Source of the DNA: an uncultured Acidobacteriota bacterium
GTDB taxonomy: Bacteria > Acidobacteriota > Terriglobia > Bryobacterales > Bryobacteraceae
Reading direction: 5' to 3'
DNA: 64,000 bases
NCBI GenBank assembly: GCA_902825945.1
Contig: CADECY010000016.1
Span: 1-64,000, forward strand
In this document: one piece after another, positions 27,277 through 36,798 of the stretch
How the letters are laid out: every line of letters starts with the position of its first letter
How positions within the stretch are numbered: the first letter of the stretch is position 1
The notes under the pieces: model-generated
Seen by the model: only the letters and a program-made list of their open reading frames with translations
The model's database searches: none
Told to the model about the DNA's origin: nothing
Translations under genes and position numbers: made by a program

Positions 27277-28700
27277 TCCTCCACTCGATCCGGTTCCGGT
27301 TGCAGATCTGGCATGGGCTGATTCTGCTTGCTGTGCTGACGGGCTTCGGAGCGATGGCGCATCGCATGGCCTGGGATGACGAATTGCGCGCCGTGGATCG
27401 CGAACTGGAACAAAGGGCCGCGATGCTGTTCCGGCCGATGGGCCCGAGACCCGGTCCGCCAGGCGAGCGTCCGCCCGGAGGTCTGATGCCTCCGCCTCCA
27501 TTCGCGCGGCGCGAGGGGCAGGCGAGGTTGATTCAATCGATCGAGGAAGCGAGCGGTGGTCCCTACTATTTCGTCTTCTTCGACACGGACGGATCGGTTC
27601 TGAAGAGCACAGCGCAAGAGCCGATCCCGATGCCGGAGACGCTCGCGGCCACTCGCGCACACGGGCCGTTCCCAGCCATGGCCGGCGCGGCGCGCACGCG
27701 GGGAACGAATCGCGAGTCGTATCGAGTCCTGCCGTTCGGCGACATGATGCTGGTGGGCCGTTCGATCGCGCCCGAACTGTCGGAGATGCGCGCCTTCGCG
27801 TTCTCGCTGGCGGCGGGCGGCGGGGCGCTGCTCGTGATCGGGCTCGTGGGCGGATGGGTGCTGGCATCGCGTGCAATGCGTCCGATTGGCGCGATCAGCG
27901 CAACGGCCTCGCGAATCGCCGGGGGAGATCTCTCGCAACGGATTCCGGCTGCGCAAACGGAAGACGAACTGGCTGACCTGGCCTCGGTGTTGAATTCGAC
28001 TTTCGAGCGACTGGAAGAATCGTTCCAGCGGCAGGCGCGCTTCACCGCCGATGCATCGCACGAGTTGCGCACTCCCGTGACGGTGATGCTGTCTCAACTG
28101 CAGATGTCGCTCGCCCGCGAACGATCGGCCGCCGAGTACCGTGAGACGTTGCTTGCCTGCCAACGCGCCGCGCAGCGAATGCGCAAACTCGCAGAATCGC
28201 TTCTGGCGCTGACGCGGCTCGAAGCGGGAGAGGAAAAGATCCGCCACGATCGATTCGAACTGTCGCAGGTTGCGGAGGAAAGCGTGGAACTGGTGCGAGC
28301 CCGCGCCGATGAGCGCGGCGTCGCGCTACGCTGCGACCTCGACCCGGCGGAATGCACGGGTGACGCCGATCGCGTGGCGCAGGTGGTGACCAATCTTCTC
28401 GACAACGCGATCCGATACACACCGAAGGGCGGAGAGGTCCGCGTGGCGACCGCGCGGAACGGACGGGGCGCCAAGCTCATCGTTTCCGACAATGGCGAAG
28501 GGATTCCCGCCGAAGCCCTGCCTCACGTTTTCGAGCGCTTCTATCGTGCCGATAAGGCGCGCGCGATTACCAACGGTGGCGGCGCGGGGCTTGGTCTCGC
28601 AATCTGCCAGGCGATCGTGCAGGCGCACGGCGGCTCGATCGGCGTGAAGTCGGAACTTGGCCAAGGGTCCGAATTCACCGTAACGCTACCTGATCAGTAG
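27273..28700 (+). CDS. Membrane sensor histidine kinase
   Basis: A 475-residue protein. TM1 (about 12-30) and TM2 (about 175-200) enclose a periplasmic sensor region of about 140 residues, which contains a Pro/Gly-rich loop (about 52-80). A HAMP linker follows (about 200-250), then HisKA with the phospho-acceptor His263 in SHELRTPVTVM. HATPase_c (about 360-475) shows NLLDNAIRYTP, DNGEGIPAEALPHVFERFYR and GGGAGLGLAI. It is a typical EnvZ/CpxA-like kinase paired with the preceding regulator. The signal is unknown. Confidence 0.94.
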   Translation: MILHSIRFRLQIWHGLILLAVLTGFGAMAHRMAWDDELRAVDRELEQRAAMLFRPMGPRPGPPGERPPGGLMPPPPFARREGQARLIQSIEEASGGPYYFVFFDTDGSVLKSTAQEPIPMPETLAATRAHGPFPAMAGAARTRGTNRESYRVLPFGDMMLVGRSIAPELSEMRAFAFSLAAGGGALLVIGLVGGWVLASRAMRPIGAISATASRIAGGDLSQRIPAAQTEDELADLASVLNSTFERLEESFQRQARFTADASHELRTPVTVMLSQLQMSLARERSAAEYRETLLACQRAAQRMRKLAESLLALTRLEAGEEKIRHDRFELSQVAEESVELVRARADERGVALRCDLDPAECTGDADRVAQVVTNLLDNAIRYTPKGGEVRVATARNGRGAKLIVSDNGEGIPAEALPHVFERFYRADKARAITNGGGAGLGLAICQAIVQAHGGSIGVKSELGQGSEFTVTLPDQ

Positions 28701-28829
28701 CGTGGCTGAACCCGCATCGATTGTCGTGTCCCAGATTGCGGAAAAGCACTTATCAAGAGCCATCAGTCAGCGCCGCCGCGAGAGTTTCTTTCTACCGCCT
28801 CATTGCAGCCGGTCAAGTTAGCTGAAGCC

Positions 28830-31800
28830 TCAAAACGTAAGCCGTAGCGCGAACTGCATCAGCCGCGGGTTCGTGGTCCCCGTGTATTGTCCCAGACGCG
28901 CATTCAATTGCTGGCCCGTCACCGTGTCGAATCGCGCCGCCGTGTCCACCGCCGAGAACTGCGTGTGGTTGAAGAGATTGTAGAGCTCCCAGCGGAACTG
29001 GAGCTTCAAACGTTCGTGGATCGGAATGTTCTTGAACGCCGCGACGTCCCAGTTGTTGTTGCCGGGTCCACGGAAGACGTTGATCGCGGAGTTTCCGATC
29101 GTGCCCACTTGCGGCATCCGGACCACATCGGTGCGGAAGGCGCGGTCGAACGTCCGCTCGCCCCTCGGCAGCACCGGACTCCCGGTCAACAACACACGCG
29201 CGCCTTGTGACGCGGTGCCCGTGATGTCGACCGCGGTGGTGGTGGTGAACGACAGACCGAGCGGGACGCCGCTGGAAAACGTGGTGATGCCGGAGAACGC
29301 CCAGTTGCCCAAGATGGCGCGTTTGGCCGCGTGATGGCCGGTGAACCCGGGACCATCCCAAACGTAGTTGAGCTTCAGTACGTGAGTGCGGTCGTAATCG
29401 GCGAGTCCGTAGCTCCACACGCGCGGGTTGATCAACGAACTGATCGCTTCGGTGTCGCTGTCGTTGTAGGAAAGCGTCTTCGACCATGTATAGGCGAGGT
29501 TGAATTGGAGTCCATGGATGAAGCGCCGTCGCGCGGTTGCTTGCAGCGAGTGGTAGTTAGAGCTCGACGCACCTTCGATCGAGGTGATGTTGTTGTAGCC
29601 GGGAATGGGCCGCAGGAACGCCGGCGGCAATGGCCGGTTTCCGGTGAGGGTGCGGTCGACATTGGCCGCGGCGAAGTTGGCGCCGATCGGAATCGGATTG
29701 ATGTCCCGGCGCCATTGCAAGTGGCGTCCCAGCGAACCGGCGTATCCGATATCGACCACCGTGCCGAAGCCGATGTCACGTTGCACCGACAAACTGAAGT
29801 TCATGATCGTCGGGAGCTTGCCGGCGCGATCGGCCGAGAAAACCGCTTGTGGATAGAGGAGTCCGGTGCTCGACAGGAAGGTGTTCATCTCGCCGAAGTT
29901 GATCACGGGCTCGTTCAACAAAGGCGTCTGCCCGACTAGAGTGTTCGAGAACAGCTCGGTGAAAAAGCGGTTGTAGAACATTCCGAATCCGCCTCGAATC
30001 GCGGTCTTCCCATCTCCGGCGACGTCGTAGGCGAAGCCCACGCGCGGACCCCAGTGGAGTCCACGATTGTCGACGAGAGCGCGTGGATAAGAGGGGTCCG
30101 CTCCCGCGACGAGCATGCCGTTCGCGGGATCGCCCGCGCCGGGGGCGATCGCGCCGATCTGCGCAGCCGAGTAGATTTGTCCGTTCACCGGGTTGATGCC
30201 AACCCGCTGGTTGCGTGCGTCGAGACCCGGCTCGATGAGGCGCACGGCGCGCCGCGGATCGTAGCGGCCTTGCACGAAGCCGGCCATGAAATTGTCCTTT
30301 TCCCATATCGGCTGGAGGATATACATGCGCATGCCGTAGTCGAGCGTGAGCTTGCGGGTCACCTTCCAGTTGTCCTGCGCGAAGAACTCGTAGCCGCCGG
30401 TCCGCACCTTCATGAACGCTTCGCCGGAAATCTCGCTGTAGGTATTGAACGTGCCGAGCGCCGCGTTCGTATAGGCGTATCCGGTGTCGAGCGGATTGTT
30501 CGCGTTCTGGCCGAAGTTGAACGCGCCAACGAAATTCACCGCCTTCTTTTGATGACGGTAGAACGTTTCGACGTAGGTTCCGAACTTGAGATTGTGACCG
30601 CCTCGCGTGAGGGAGAGATTGTCGGAGAAGTTGACGAGATGGTAGCGGTTGTAGAGGGGGAAGCGACCCTCGGTGTCGATATTGGCCGCGCCCGGAACTC
30701 CGCCGAACGTTGCGTTCGGGATGATGCCGAGCGGATTGGCCTTCGGCGTGAACTGGCTGAGCCGGAAGCCGGCCGTGTCCCGCTGGATTTTCTTCAACTC
30801 GGAATCTTCGTAGAAGTTGTCGGCCGGTTGCGCCAGCCATCCGAAACTGAACTCGTTGAGGGTGGTGGGCGAGATCACCCGCGTGTATCGCGCCGTGGTG
30901 CTCTTTCCGATACTCGTCCAGTTCTTGCGCATCATTGGCCAGTTTGCGCTCGCCGTCGTGGTTCCGAACGCACCCTCGGAAACATCCTTGAACCGTGAAT
31001 GGCCGAACGAGATGGTGTTGTTCGAATTCAGGTTGTAGTCGAGCTTCAGCGTATCGGTCCTCTTGGGCGTGCTGTTCGGATCCTGGAACACGTAGTTGTA
31101 CTGGCCGCGCGAGATCGTGCGGTCGAGGAAGTTCGGTCCGGGGAAGAAGCGCAGCAGCGCAGCGCCGCTCGCGTTCACGCGGTTGGCGGGCACGATGTTG
31201 CCCGGAAAGGGCGCGTTCGCACTGTAGGGATCGCGCACGGTGATCGGGCGGTTGTTCACGTCGATGGTCTGCGAGAAGTTCCCAGTGCGTTCGAGAGCCG
31301 TGGGGACGGTGACGCGGCCCGTCGACACTCGTTCGGTCGGCCAGAACTCCTGATGCCAAAAGAAGAAGAGCTTGTTGCGGTCGCGATTGAACCGGCCCGG
31401 GAGAACGACGGGTCCGCCCACGTTGTAGGTATAGGTATTGAACCGGTAACGGCCCTTGGGCAGACCCTGCTGGTTGTTGAAAAACGAATTCGCGTTAAAC
31501 TGTTCATGACGCTTGAACCAACTCAGCAGGCCGTGAAAATCGCGCGTGCCGCTCTTGGTGACTACCTGGATGTTCGACCCCGCCATTCGGCCGTGTTCAG
31601 CCTGATAGTTACTGATTAGCATCTTCACTTCCGAGATCGCATCCTGGCTCACCGTGATCTTGAGTTGCGAACCGTTACCCATGTCCGTACCGGGCACGCC
31701 GTCGAACGAGATGTTGTTCATCGTGGATCGAGAGCCCTGCACGTAGACCGATCCGCCGGAGGACAGGCCCTCTTGTTCCGCGCCCGTGACCACGCCGGGC

Positions 31801-32267
31801 AGCAGGCTGATCAGATCCTGGACGTTGCGTCCGCGGATCGCGATGTTTTCGACCTGCTTGCTCGTGATCACCTCGGCCCGTTCCGCGCTCTGCGTCTGCA
31901 CGATCGCGCCGCCGCGTTCGGCTACCGATACGGTTTCCGACAACTGGCCGACCTCCAGCGTGAGATTCCCGAGGGGCAGCCGTTCTCCGGTGGCGAGGTT
32001 CACGGCTTGCCGCTCGAGCTTCTTGAATCCACTGGCCGAGATGACGATGTCATAGGCGCCCGCATCGAGTCCGGCAAGGGCGAAGTCACCGCTTTCGTTG
32101 GTTACCGTGCGGCGCTCCCGGCCGGTGGCGGATTGGCGGAGGGAAACGTCGGCGCGGGTGACGGCGAGTCCGGACGGATCACGGACGGTACCGGCGATCG
32201 TCCCGGTCACGATCTGCGCGAGAGACGGAATCGCGGCGGCCAAGGCGAGCGATGTGGTGCGCAACAT
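28830..32267 (-). CDS. TonB-dependent receptor with carboxypeptidase-regulatory domain, no. 2
   Basis: A 1145-residue outer-membrane protein with a signal peptide (about 1-17, LALAAAIPSLAQ). The CarboxypepD_reg domain (about 20-108) begins IVTGTIAGTVRDPSGLAVTR. The plug (about 115-235) contains IRGRNVQDLISLLPGVV and QAEHGRMAGSNIQVVTKSGT. The barrel extends to FALRLTF with a terminal aromatic. A -10-like TACCCT ends 7 nt before the ATG on the minus strand. The ligand is unknown. Its promoter region is adjacent to the repeat and pseudogene block. Confidence 0.9.
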   Translation of the reverse strand: MLRTTSLALAAAIPSLAQIVTGTIAGTVRDPSGLAVTRADVSLRQSATGRERRTVTNESGDFALAGLDAGAYDIVISASGFKKLERQAVNLATGERLPLGNLTLEVGQLSETVSVAERGGAIVQTQSAERAEVITSKQVENIAIRGRNVQDLISLLPGVVTGAEQEGLSSGGSVYVQGSRSTMNNISFDGVPGTDMGNGSQLKITVSQDAISEVKMLISNYQAEHGRMAGSNIQVVTKSGTRDFHGLLSWFKRHEQFNANSFFNNQQGLPKGRYRFNTYTYNVGGPVVLPGRFNRDRNKLFFFWHQEFWPTERVSTGRVTVPTALERTGNFSQTIDVNNRPITVRDPYSANAPFPGNIVPANRVNASGAALLRFFPGPNFLDRTISRGQYNYVFQDPNSTPKRTDTLKLDYNLNSNNTISFGHSRFKDVSEGAFGTTTASANWPMMRKNWTSIGKSTTARYTRVISPTTLNEFSFGWLAQPADNFYEDSELKKIQRDTAGFRLSQFTPKANPLGIIPNATFGGVPGAANIDTEGRFPLYNRYHLVNFSDNLSLTRGGHNLKFGTYVETFYRHQKKAVNFVGAFNFGQNANNPLDTGYAYTNAALGTFNTYSEISGEAFMKVRTGGYEFFAQDNWKVTRKLTLDYGMRMYILQPIWEKDNFMAGFVQGRYDPRRAVRLIEPGLDARNQRVGINPVNGQIYSAAQIGAIAPGAGDPANGMLVAGADPSYPRALVDNRGLHWGPRVGFAYDVAGDGKTAIRGGFGMFYNRFFTELFSNTLVGQTPLLNEPVINFGEMNTFLSSTGLLYPQAVFSADRAGKLPTIMNFSLSVQRDIGFGTVVDIGYAGSLGRHLQWRRDINPIPIGANFAAANVDRTLTGNRPLPPAFLRPIPGYNNITSIEGASSSNYHSLQATARRRFIHGLQFNLAYTWSKTLSYNDSDTEAISSLINPRVWSYGLADYDRTHVLKLNYVWDGPGFTGHHAAKRAILGNWAFSGITTFSSGVPLGLSFTTTTAVDITGTASQGARVLLTGSPVLPRGERTFDRAFRTDVVRMPQVGTIGNSAINVFRGPGNNNWDVAAFKNIPIHERLKLQFRWELYNLFNHTQFSAVDTAARFDTVTGQQLNARLGQYTGTTNPRLMQFALRLTF

Positions 32268-32366
32268 GAGTCATAGGGTACCAGACGACTGATTTCGAGA
32301 CTTTCGCCCACTTTTCCAGGCGCCTACCCCGCAAGAGGGTGAGAATTTTCCGGTCCTTCCTCTTCA

Positions 32367-32460
32367 GGAACACGCGCACAACGGACTCGCTACGGCCGCC
32401 CCACCAGCGGCATGTTCCTGAGAATTTGGCGCCGCGCCTACGCGGCCTGTGCGCTATTTA
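32367..32460. repeat. Dispersed structured ~93-bp repeat, copy B
   Basis: Nearly identical to copy C, which follows directly at 32461; it reads GGAACACGCGCACAACGGAC, then TCGCTACGG, TGTTCCTG and GGCGCCGCGCCTACGCGGCC. The start GGAACA and internal TGTTCC are inverted repeats, as are GCGCAC and GTGCGC. The two copies form a tandem array. Confidence 0.85.
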
Positions 32461-32553
32461 GGAACACGCGCACAACGGACTCGCTACGGCGCCCCACCCG
32501 CTACGTGTTCCTGGACTTCTGGCGCCGCGCCTTCGCGGCCCGTGCGCTTGTAT
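32461..32553. repeat. Dispersed structured ~93-bp repeat, copy C
   Basis: The tandem partner of copy B. Its right end (GTGCGCTTGTAT) runs directly into the decayed nuclease gene. Differences from B are concentrated in the middle (CCACCCGCTACG versus CCACCAGCGGCA) and the hairpin loop, while paired arms are conserved, suggesting that structure is maintained. Confidence 0.85.
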
Positions 32554-33082
32554 GTTGGCCGCAAGCTGCTCACTCTGCCTTGCCCTCATGTCGAGGGCCA
32601 CGTCGAGTTCCGCTATGCGCTCGTGGATGCCCGGGGACACGCCCGCGCGCGGTTGCTGGCGAGTCCCGACATCCGCGACAACATGCTCGCCATCCTCACT
32701 GGTTCGACCGGGAGGAAGTCATCGAGACGGCGCTTCGAAGGCTGCCGCGGTTCGAGGCGGGAAGGCGGGACGATCTGGCCTTGCAGTTCACGGTTCTCGG
32801 TGTTTTGGGTTGCGGAACGGCACGTAATGGAGAGGGCGAACAAAGATGATCACCATGCAAGATCTGATGGAGAACAAGGTCATCGGACCTTGGCTCCAGG
32901 ACAAGTACGAACAAGGGGAGAAGGCTGGCGAACGACGCCTCCTGCGCCTGATGATCGGGGGCCGTTTCGGGCGCCTATCCCCAGAGATCTCGACGCGGCT
33001 CGAGCAGGCAACCGAGCCCGAACTCACTCAATGGGCGATGCGCACACCATCCACCCGGAGCATCGACGCGATTTTCGCCTGA
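32551..33082 (+). pseudogene. Decayed Rpn-family / DUF4351 recombination-promoting nuclease
   Basis: The expected protein is split over all three plus frames. Frame 1 reads YVGRKLLTLPC...FRYALVDARGHARARLL...SPDIRDNMLAIL to about 32700. A second frame gives WFDREEVIETALRRLPRFEA to about 32805. The first frame returns (VAERHVMERAN). A third starting near 32846 gives MQDLMENKVIGPWL and the DUF4351-like end RRLLRLMIGGRFGRLSPEI, terminating at 33082. That is at least three 1-nt frameshifts. The N-terminal catalytic PD-(D/E)XK half is missing; repeat copy C stands in its place. Intact relatives are transposase-like nucleases of about 300 residues. The last open segment (32846-33082) could still make 78 residues, but probably has no function. 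Confidence 0.8.
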
Positions 33083-33104
33083 CCGTGCGCAGCCGGTGAG
33101 AATG

Positions 33105-33110
33105 TATAAT
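33105..33110 (+). promoter_or_regulatory. -10 box TATAAT for the PLP/PD40 operon
   Basis: A consensus TATAAT, preceded by TG, lies 20 nt before the ATG at 33131, with AGGAG (33118-33122) as ribosome-binding site. No clear -35 at 17 nt is visible. Confidence 0.5.
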
Positions 33111-33130
33111 CTCCGCCAGGAGCCTCACCG

Positions 33131-34333
33131 ATGAATTTTCTCCGCCGCGACGTATTCAAGGCAGCAGCGCTGCTTTCCTGGGTCCCTGGGTTAAAGGCGA
33201 AAGCCAAGGGTCCGTACGGAGCCAACAGCATCTATTCGAAGCTCGGCGTCAAGCCGATTCTCACCTGCCGCGGACACACCACCGCGTTCGGCGGATCGCT
33301 CATGCCCGAGGAAGTCATGCGCGCGATGCAGGAGGCCAATGACTACTTCGTGGACATCATCGATCTCCAGCGCGCGGTTGGCAAGCGCATCGCCGAGATC
33401 ATGAAGTCGGAGGCGGCGCTGGTTTCGGCGGGTTCGTTTTCAGCGATGCTGCTCGGATGCGCGGCCTGTCTCACGGGCACCGACAAGGCAAAGATCGAGG
33501 CACTGCCCCACCCCACTTGGCCCAAACGCGAAGTGCTGATCCAGAAGGCGCATCGCATCTACTACGATCGTGCCTACCGTGCGGCCGGCGCCACGGTGCG
33601 CGAGTTCGAGACGAAGGCCGAGTTCGAGCGAGCCATCAACCCGCAAACCACGGTGATGCTCGCCGCGCTGGCGAGCACCGAGCAGAATCCGAAGCCGGGC
33701 GTGATGACGGTGAAGGAGTACATCGAACTCGGCAAAAAGCACGGGATCCCAGTGCTGGTCGATGCCGCCTCGGAGCTTCCGCCTTCGACCAATCTCAGCC
33801 GCTGGACCACGATGGGTGCGGATCTCGTCGTCATCTCCGGCGGCAAAGGCGTGCTCGGACCCCAATCCTCCGGCATGCTCGCCGGCCGCAAGGATCTGAT
33901 CGAAGCGGCGCTGCTGCACTCCTCGCCTTATCCGAACATCGGCCGCGGAATGAAGGTGGGCAAGGAGGAGATGATCGGCTTGCTCGTGGCGCTCGAGCGC
34001 TATCACAACCTCGATCACGACGCGGTTCAAGAGACATGGAATCGCAAGGCGCGCTACCTCGCCGACAACCTGCAGGGCATTCCGGGCTTCACCGCCAAGT
34101 ACCGCATCAATCCGCAAGGATTCGGCGAAGTGCGGATCGACTGGGACCGGAACGTGATTCCGCTGAGCGGCAAGGAAGCCGCGACGAAGCTCTACAACGG
34201 CGAGCCGAAGTTCATGTACTACGACGATGACGAAGGCGGTGTGCTGCAGACGCGGTCGATGAAGGATGGCGACGAGATTCTGGTGGTGCGTTTGCTGAGC
34301 GGCTTCTTCCGCGCGAACGCGAAGAAGGCATGA
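33131..34333 (+). CDS. Exported SelA-like fold-type I PLP enzyme
   Basis: A 400-residue protein. The N-terminus (LRRDVFKAAALLSWVPG) looks like a Tat signal, so the enzyme may be exported or carry a vestigial signal. The body matches the SelA-like/D-glucosaminate-6-phosphate ammonia-lyase branch of the aspartate aminotransferase fold: YSKLGVKPILTCRGHTT, VSAGSFSAMLLGCAACL, PVLVDAASELPP (the Asp that binds the PLP ring nitrogen) and ISGGKGVLGPQSSGML (Schiff-base Lys, about residue 239). It is not true selenocysteine synthase: it has a signal and lacks the SelA N-terminal tRNA-binding domain. The substrate is unknown. ATGA overlap with the next gene implies coupling. Confidence 0.85.
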   Translation: MNFLRRDVFKAAALLSWVPGLKAKAKGPYGANSIYSKLGVKPILTCRGHTTAFGGSLMPEEVMRAMQEANDYFVDIIDLQRAVGKRIAEIMKSEAALVSAGSFSAMLLGCAACLTGTDKAKIEALPHPTWPKREVLIQKAHRIYYDRAYRAAGATVREFETKAEFERAINPQTTVMLAALASTEQNPKPGVMTVKEYIELGKKHGIPVLVDAASELPPSTNLSRWTTMGADLVVISGGKGVLGPQSSGMLAGRKDLIEAALLHSSPYPNIGRGMKVGKEEMIGLLVALERYHNLDHDAVQETWNRKARYLADNLQGIPGFTAKYRINPQGFGEVRIDWDRNVIPLSGKEAATKLYNGEPKFMYYDDDEGGVLQTRSMKDGDEILVVRLLSGFFRANAKKA

Positions 34334-36798
34334 GGCGCGGCGCGCTCGCGCTGCTGCTGGTTGTGCCCGCGTTGTTCGCGCAAGGCCAGCGCCGGATCTT
34401 CTCGCGCATCATGACGGGCGAGCCGTACACGCTCGAATGCTACCTGCCGCAGATCACCAACGGTCCGAACTTCCCCAGTTGGTCGCCCGACAGCAAAGAG
34501 ATTGCTTTCGCGATGAAGGGCTCCATCTGGCGATTGAAGATCGGCGAGACGTCCGCTCAGGAACTGGTCACCGATCCGGGATACGCTTCGCAGCCGGCGT
34601 GGTCGCCCGATGGCCGCTGGATCGTTTTCACATCGGACAAAGACGAAACCATCCACTTGAAGGTGCTCGATACGCGCGACGGATCGGTGCGGACGTTGAC
34701 TTCCGGCAATTCCATCAACGTGGAACCCGAATGGTCCCCCGATGGGTCGAAGCTCGCGTTCGTCTCTACGAAGCCGAACGGCAACTACAACATTTACCTG
34801 ATGCCATTCCGAAATGGCGAATTCGGCGCGCCGGTTCAAATCACGTTCGACTATGAACTGGTGCCGCCCACCGTCTACTACGGCAAATGGGCGCTGCACA
34901 TTCATCCCACCTGGACGCGCGATGGCAAAGAGCTGATCCTGATCTCGAATCGCGATAACAAGCACGGTTCCGGCGGATTCTACCGGATGAAGGCCGAGCC
35001 CAACGCGCCGATGACGCGATTCCACTATGAGGAGACCACTTGGAAGGCGCGTCCCACTCTCTCGCCTGACGGCGCCAAGCTCGTCTACAGTTCCTACCTC
35101 GGCCGCCAGTGGCAGCAGCTTTGGGCCATGCCGCCAAAAGGCGGTGACGCGTTCCCGCTCAGCTACGGCGAGTTCGATCGCACCACTCCGCGCTGGTCGC
35201 CTGATGGCACGCGAATCGCATTCATCTCGAACGAGACCGGCGACACGGCGCTTTGGCTGTGGCATTGGTTCGGCGGGCGATTGGAAGCGGTGAAACCGGA
35301 GAAGCTCGCCTACAAACGCACGATGGGCAAACTGCGCGTTGTGGTGACCGATGCGCAGACGGGCCGTCCGGTGCGCGCTCGCGTGCATCTGAACGCCGCC
35401 GACGGGCGCGCGTATGCTCCCACCGAATCATGGTTCCGCGCGGACTGGCTCATGTTCGATCACATGGACAAGTCCGAGTACCACTATTTCCAGACCGATG
35501 GCGATTTCGAGGTGGATCTGCCGCCGGGCAAAGTGACGCTCGCCTTCTCGCGCGGGTTCGAGTACATGCCCGAGAAGCGCGAAGCCGTAATCGATCCGGC
35601 GAAGTCCACGCAGCTAACGGTGGCGCTGAAACGGCTCGATAACTTTCCGGCCCGGGGATGGTGGGATGGCGACAATCATTTCCATATGAACTACGCGGGC
35701 GTCTATTTCAATACTCCGAAGAAGCTGATGGAACAGGCGGAAGCCGAAGACATCCACGTGTTGAACAATCTGATCTGCAACAAGGAGCAGCGGATTCCGG
35801 ATATCGCGCACTTCACCGGCAAACCCGATCCGGTCACAACGGCCACCCGAGTCCTGTTCCACAGTCAGGAGTACCATCCGCCATTCTGGGGACACGCGTC
35901 GTTCTTGAACCTCAAGGAACACTACGTGCTTCCAGACTACGTCGGCTATCAGAATACGATCGTCGATAGCATCTATCCAACGAACAGCGATCCGTTCCGC
36001 GTCACGCGCGAACAAGGAGGGCTCGCGGGCTACGCGCACGGAGCGGGTCCGCACTTCGCGGTGGACCTCGCGCTCGAAAACGTCGACTTCGTCGAAGCCA
36101 ATGCCATCACAACGATGGAGACACTATACAAGGCCTGGAACTGCGGCTACAAGGTGGTTGCATCGGCTGGCGAAGATGCCTTCCCGAACTTCTATCGTTC
36201 CTATATCCTCGGCTCGAACCGTGTCTACGTGCGCACGGGTCCGAAGCTCGACTACGACAAGTGGACCGCCGACTTTCGCGCGGGACGCTCGTTCGTGACC
36301 AGCGGTCCGCTCGCGCTGCTGAAGGCCAACGGCAAGGAGCCCGGCGACGAGATCCGGTTGCCAGCGGGCTCGCACAAGGTGACCGTCGATGTCGAGGTGG
36401 CATCGGTCACGCCGGTCGAAACGATCGAGGTCATGCACAACGGCAAGGCGGTCATCACGGAGAAGCCCACGCAAGCGATGAACCGGGTGAAGTTCCAGAA
36501 GACGGTGGAAGTCAACGGTTCCGGCTGGCTTTCAGTGCAGGTTCGCGCGAGCTACGTTCGCGACCCGATCCGGCGTCCGTATCCGTTTGCGGCAACGATG
36601 CCGGTGTGGATCAGCGTGGACGGAAAGCCGGTACGTTCGAAGCAAGATGCGAGATTCTTCGTGGACTGGATCGACCGGACTCTCGAACGTGCGATGGAGC
36701 AGAAGGCGTTCAACAATCAGGAAGAGCGGGAACAGACCGGCCGCCTCTATCGTGAGGCGCGCCGGCGCATGATTCGCCGCGAGGAAGAGGCTCAATGA
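34330..36798 (+). CDS. PD40 beta-propeller fused to CehA/McbA-type metallohydrolase
   Basis: An 822-residue protein with a signal peptide (about 1-18, ALALLLVVPALFAQG). Residues about 40-320 carry at least five PD40/TolB-like blades (WSPDSKEIAF, WSPDGRWIVF, WSPDGSKLAF, WSPDGTRIAF). A carboxypeptidase-regulatory-like segment (about 335-435) is next. A PHP-like metallohydrolase domain (about 440-690) follows, with a GDNHFHMNYAG metal motif, WGHAS and the HGAGPH pair. It is coupled by ATGA overlaps on both sides. Substrate unknown; extracytoplasmic hydrolysis of a polar compound is inferred. Confidence 0.85.
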   Translation: MRRGALALLLVVPALFAQGQRRIFSRIMTGEPYTLECYLPQITNGPNFPSWSPDSKEIAFAMKGSIWRLKIGETSAQELVTDPGYASQPAWSPDGRWIVFTSDKDETIHLKVLDTRDGSVRTLTSGNSINVEPEWSPDGSKLAFVSTKPNGNYNIYLMPFRNGEFGAPVQITFDYELVPPTVYYGKWALHIHPTWTRDGKELILISNRDNKHGSGGFYRMKAEPNAPMTRFHYEETTWKARPTLSPDGAKLVYSSYLGRQWQQLWAMPPKGGDAFPLSYGEFDRTTPRWSPDGTRIAFISNETGDTALWLWHWFGGRLEAVKPEKLAYKRTMGKLRVVVTDAQTGRPVRARVHLNAADGRAYAPTESWFRADWLMFDHMDKSEYHYFQTDGDFEVDLPPGKVTLAFSRGFEYMPEKREAVIDPAKSTQLTVALKRLDNFPARGWWDGDNHFHMNYAGVYFNTPKKLMEQAEAEDIHVLNNLICNKEQRIPDIAHFTGKPDPVTTATRVLFHSQEYHPPFWGHASFLNLKEHYVLPDYVGYQNTIVDSIYPTNSDPFRVTREQGGLAGYAHGAGPHFAVDLALENVDFVEANAITTMETLYKAWNCGYKVVASAGEDAFPNFYRSYILGSNRVYVRTGPKLDYDKWTADFRAGRSFVTSGPLALLKANGKEPGDEIRLPAGSHKVTVDVEVASVTPVETIEVMHNGKAVITEKPTQAMNRVKFQKTVEVNGSGWLSVQVRASYVRDPIRRPYPFAATMPVWISVDGKPVRSKQDARFFVDWIDRTLERAMEQKAFNNQEEREQTGRLYREARRRMIRREEEAQ

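Noticed and set aside
33131..34333. True selenocysteine synthase (SelA) supporting the selenoprotein
   Set aside because: It has a Tat-like signal and lacks the N-terminal tRNA-binding domain; it belongs to the wider SelA-like PLP group. It gives no evidence for Sec synthesis.
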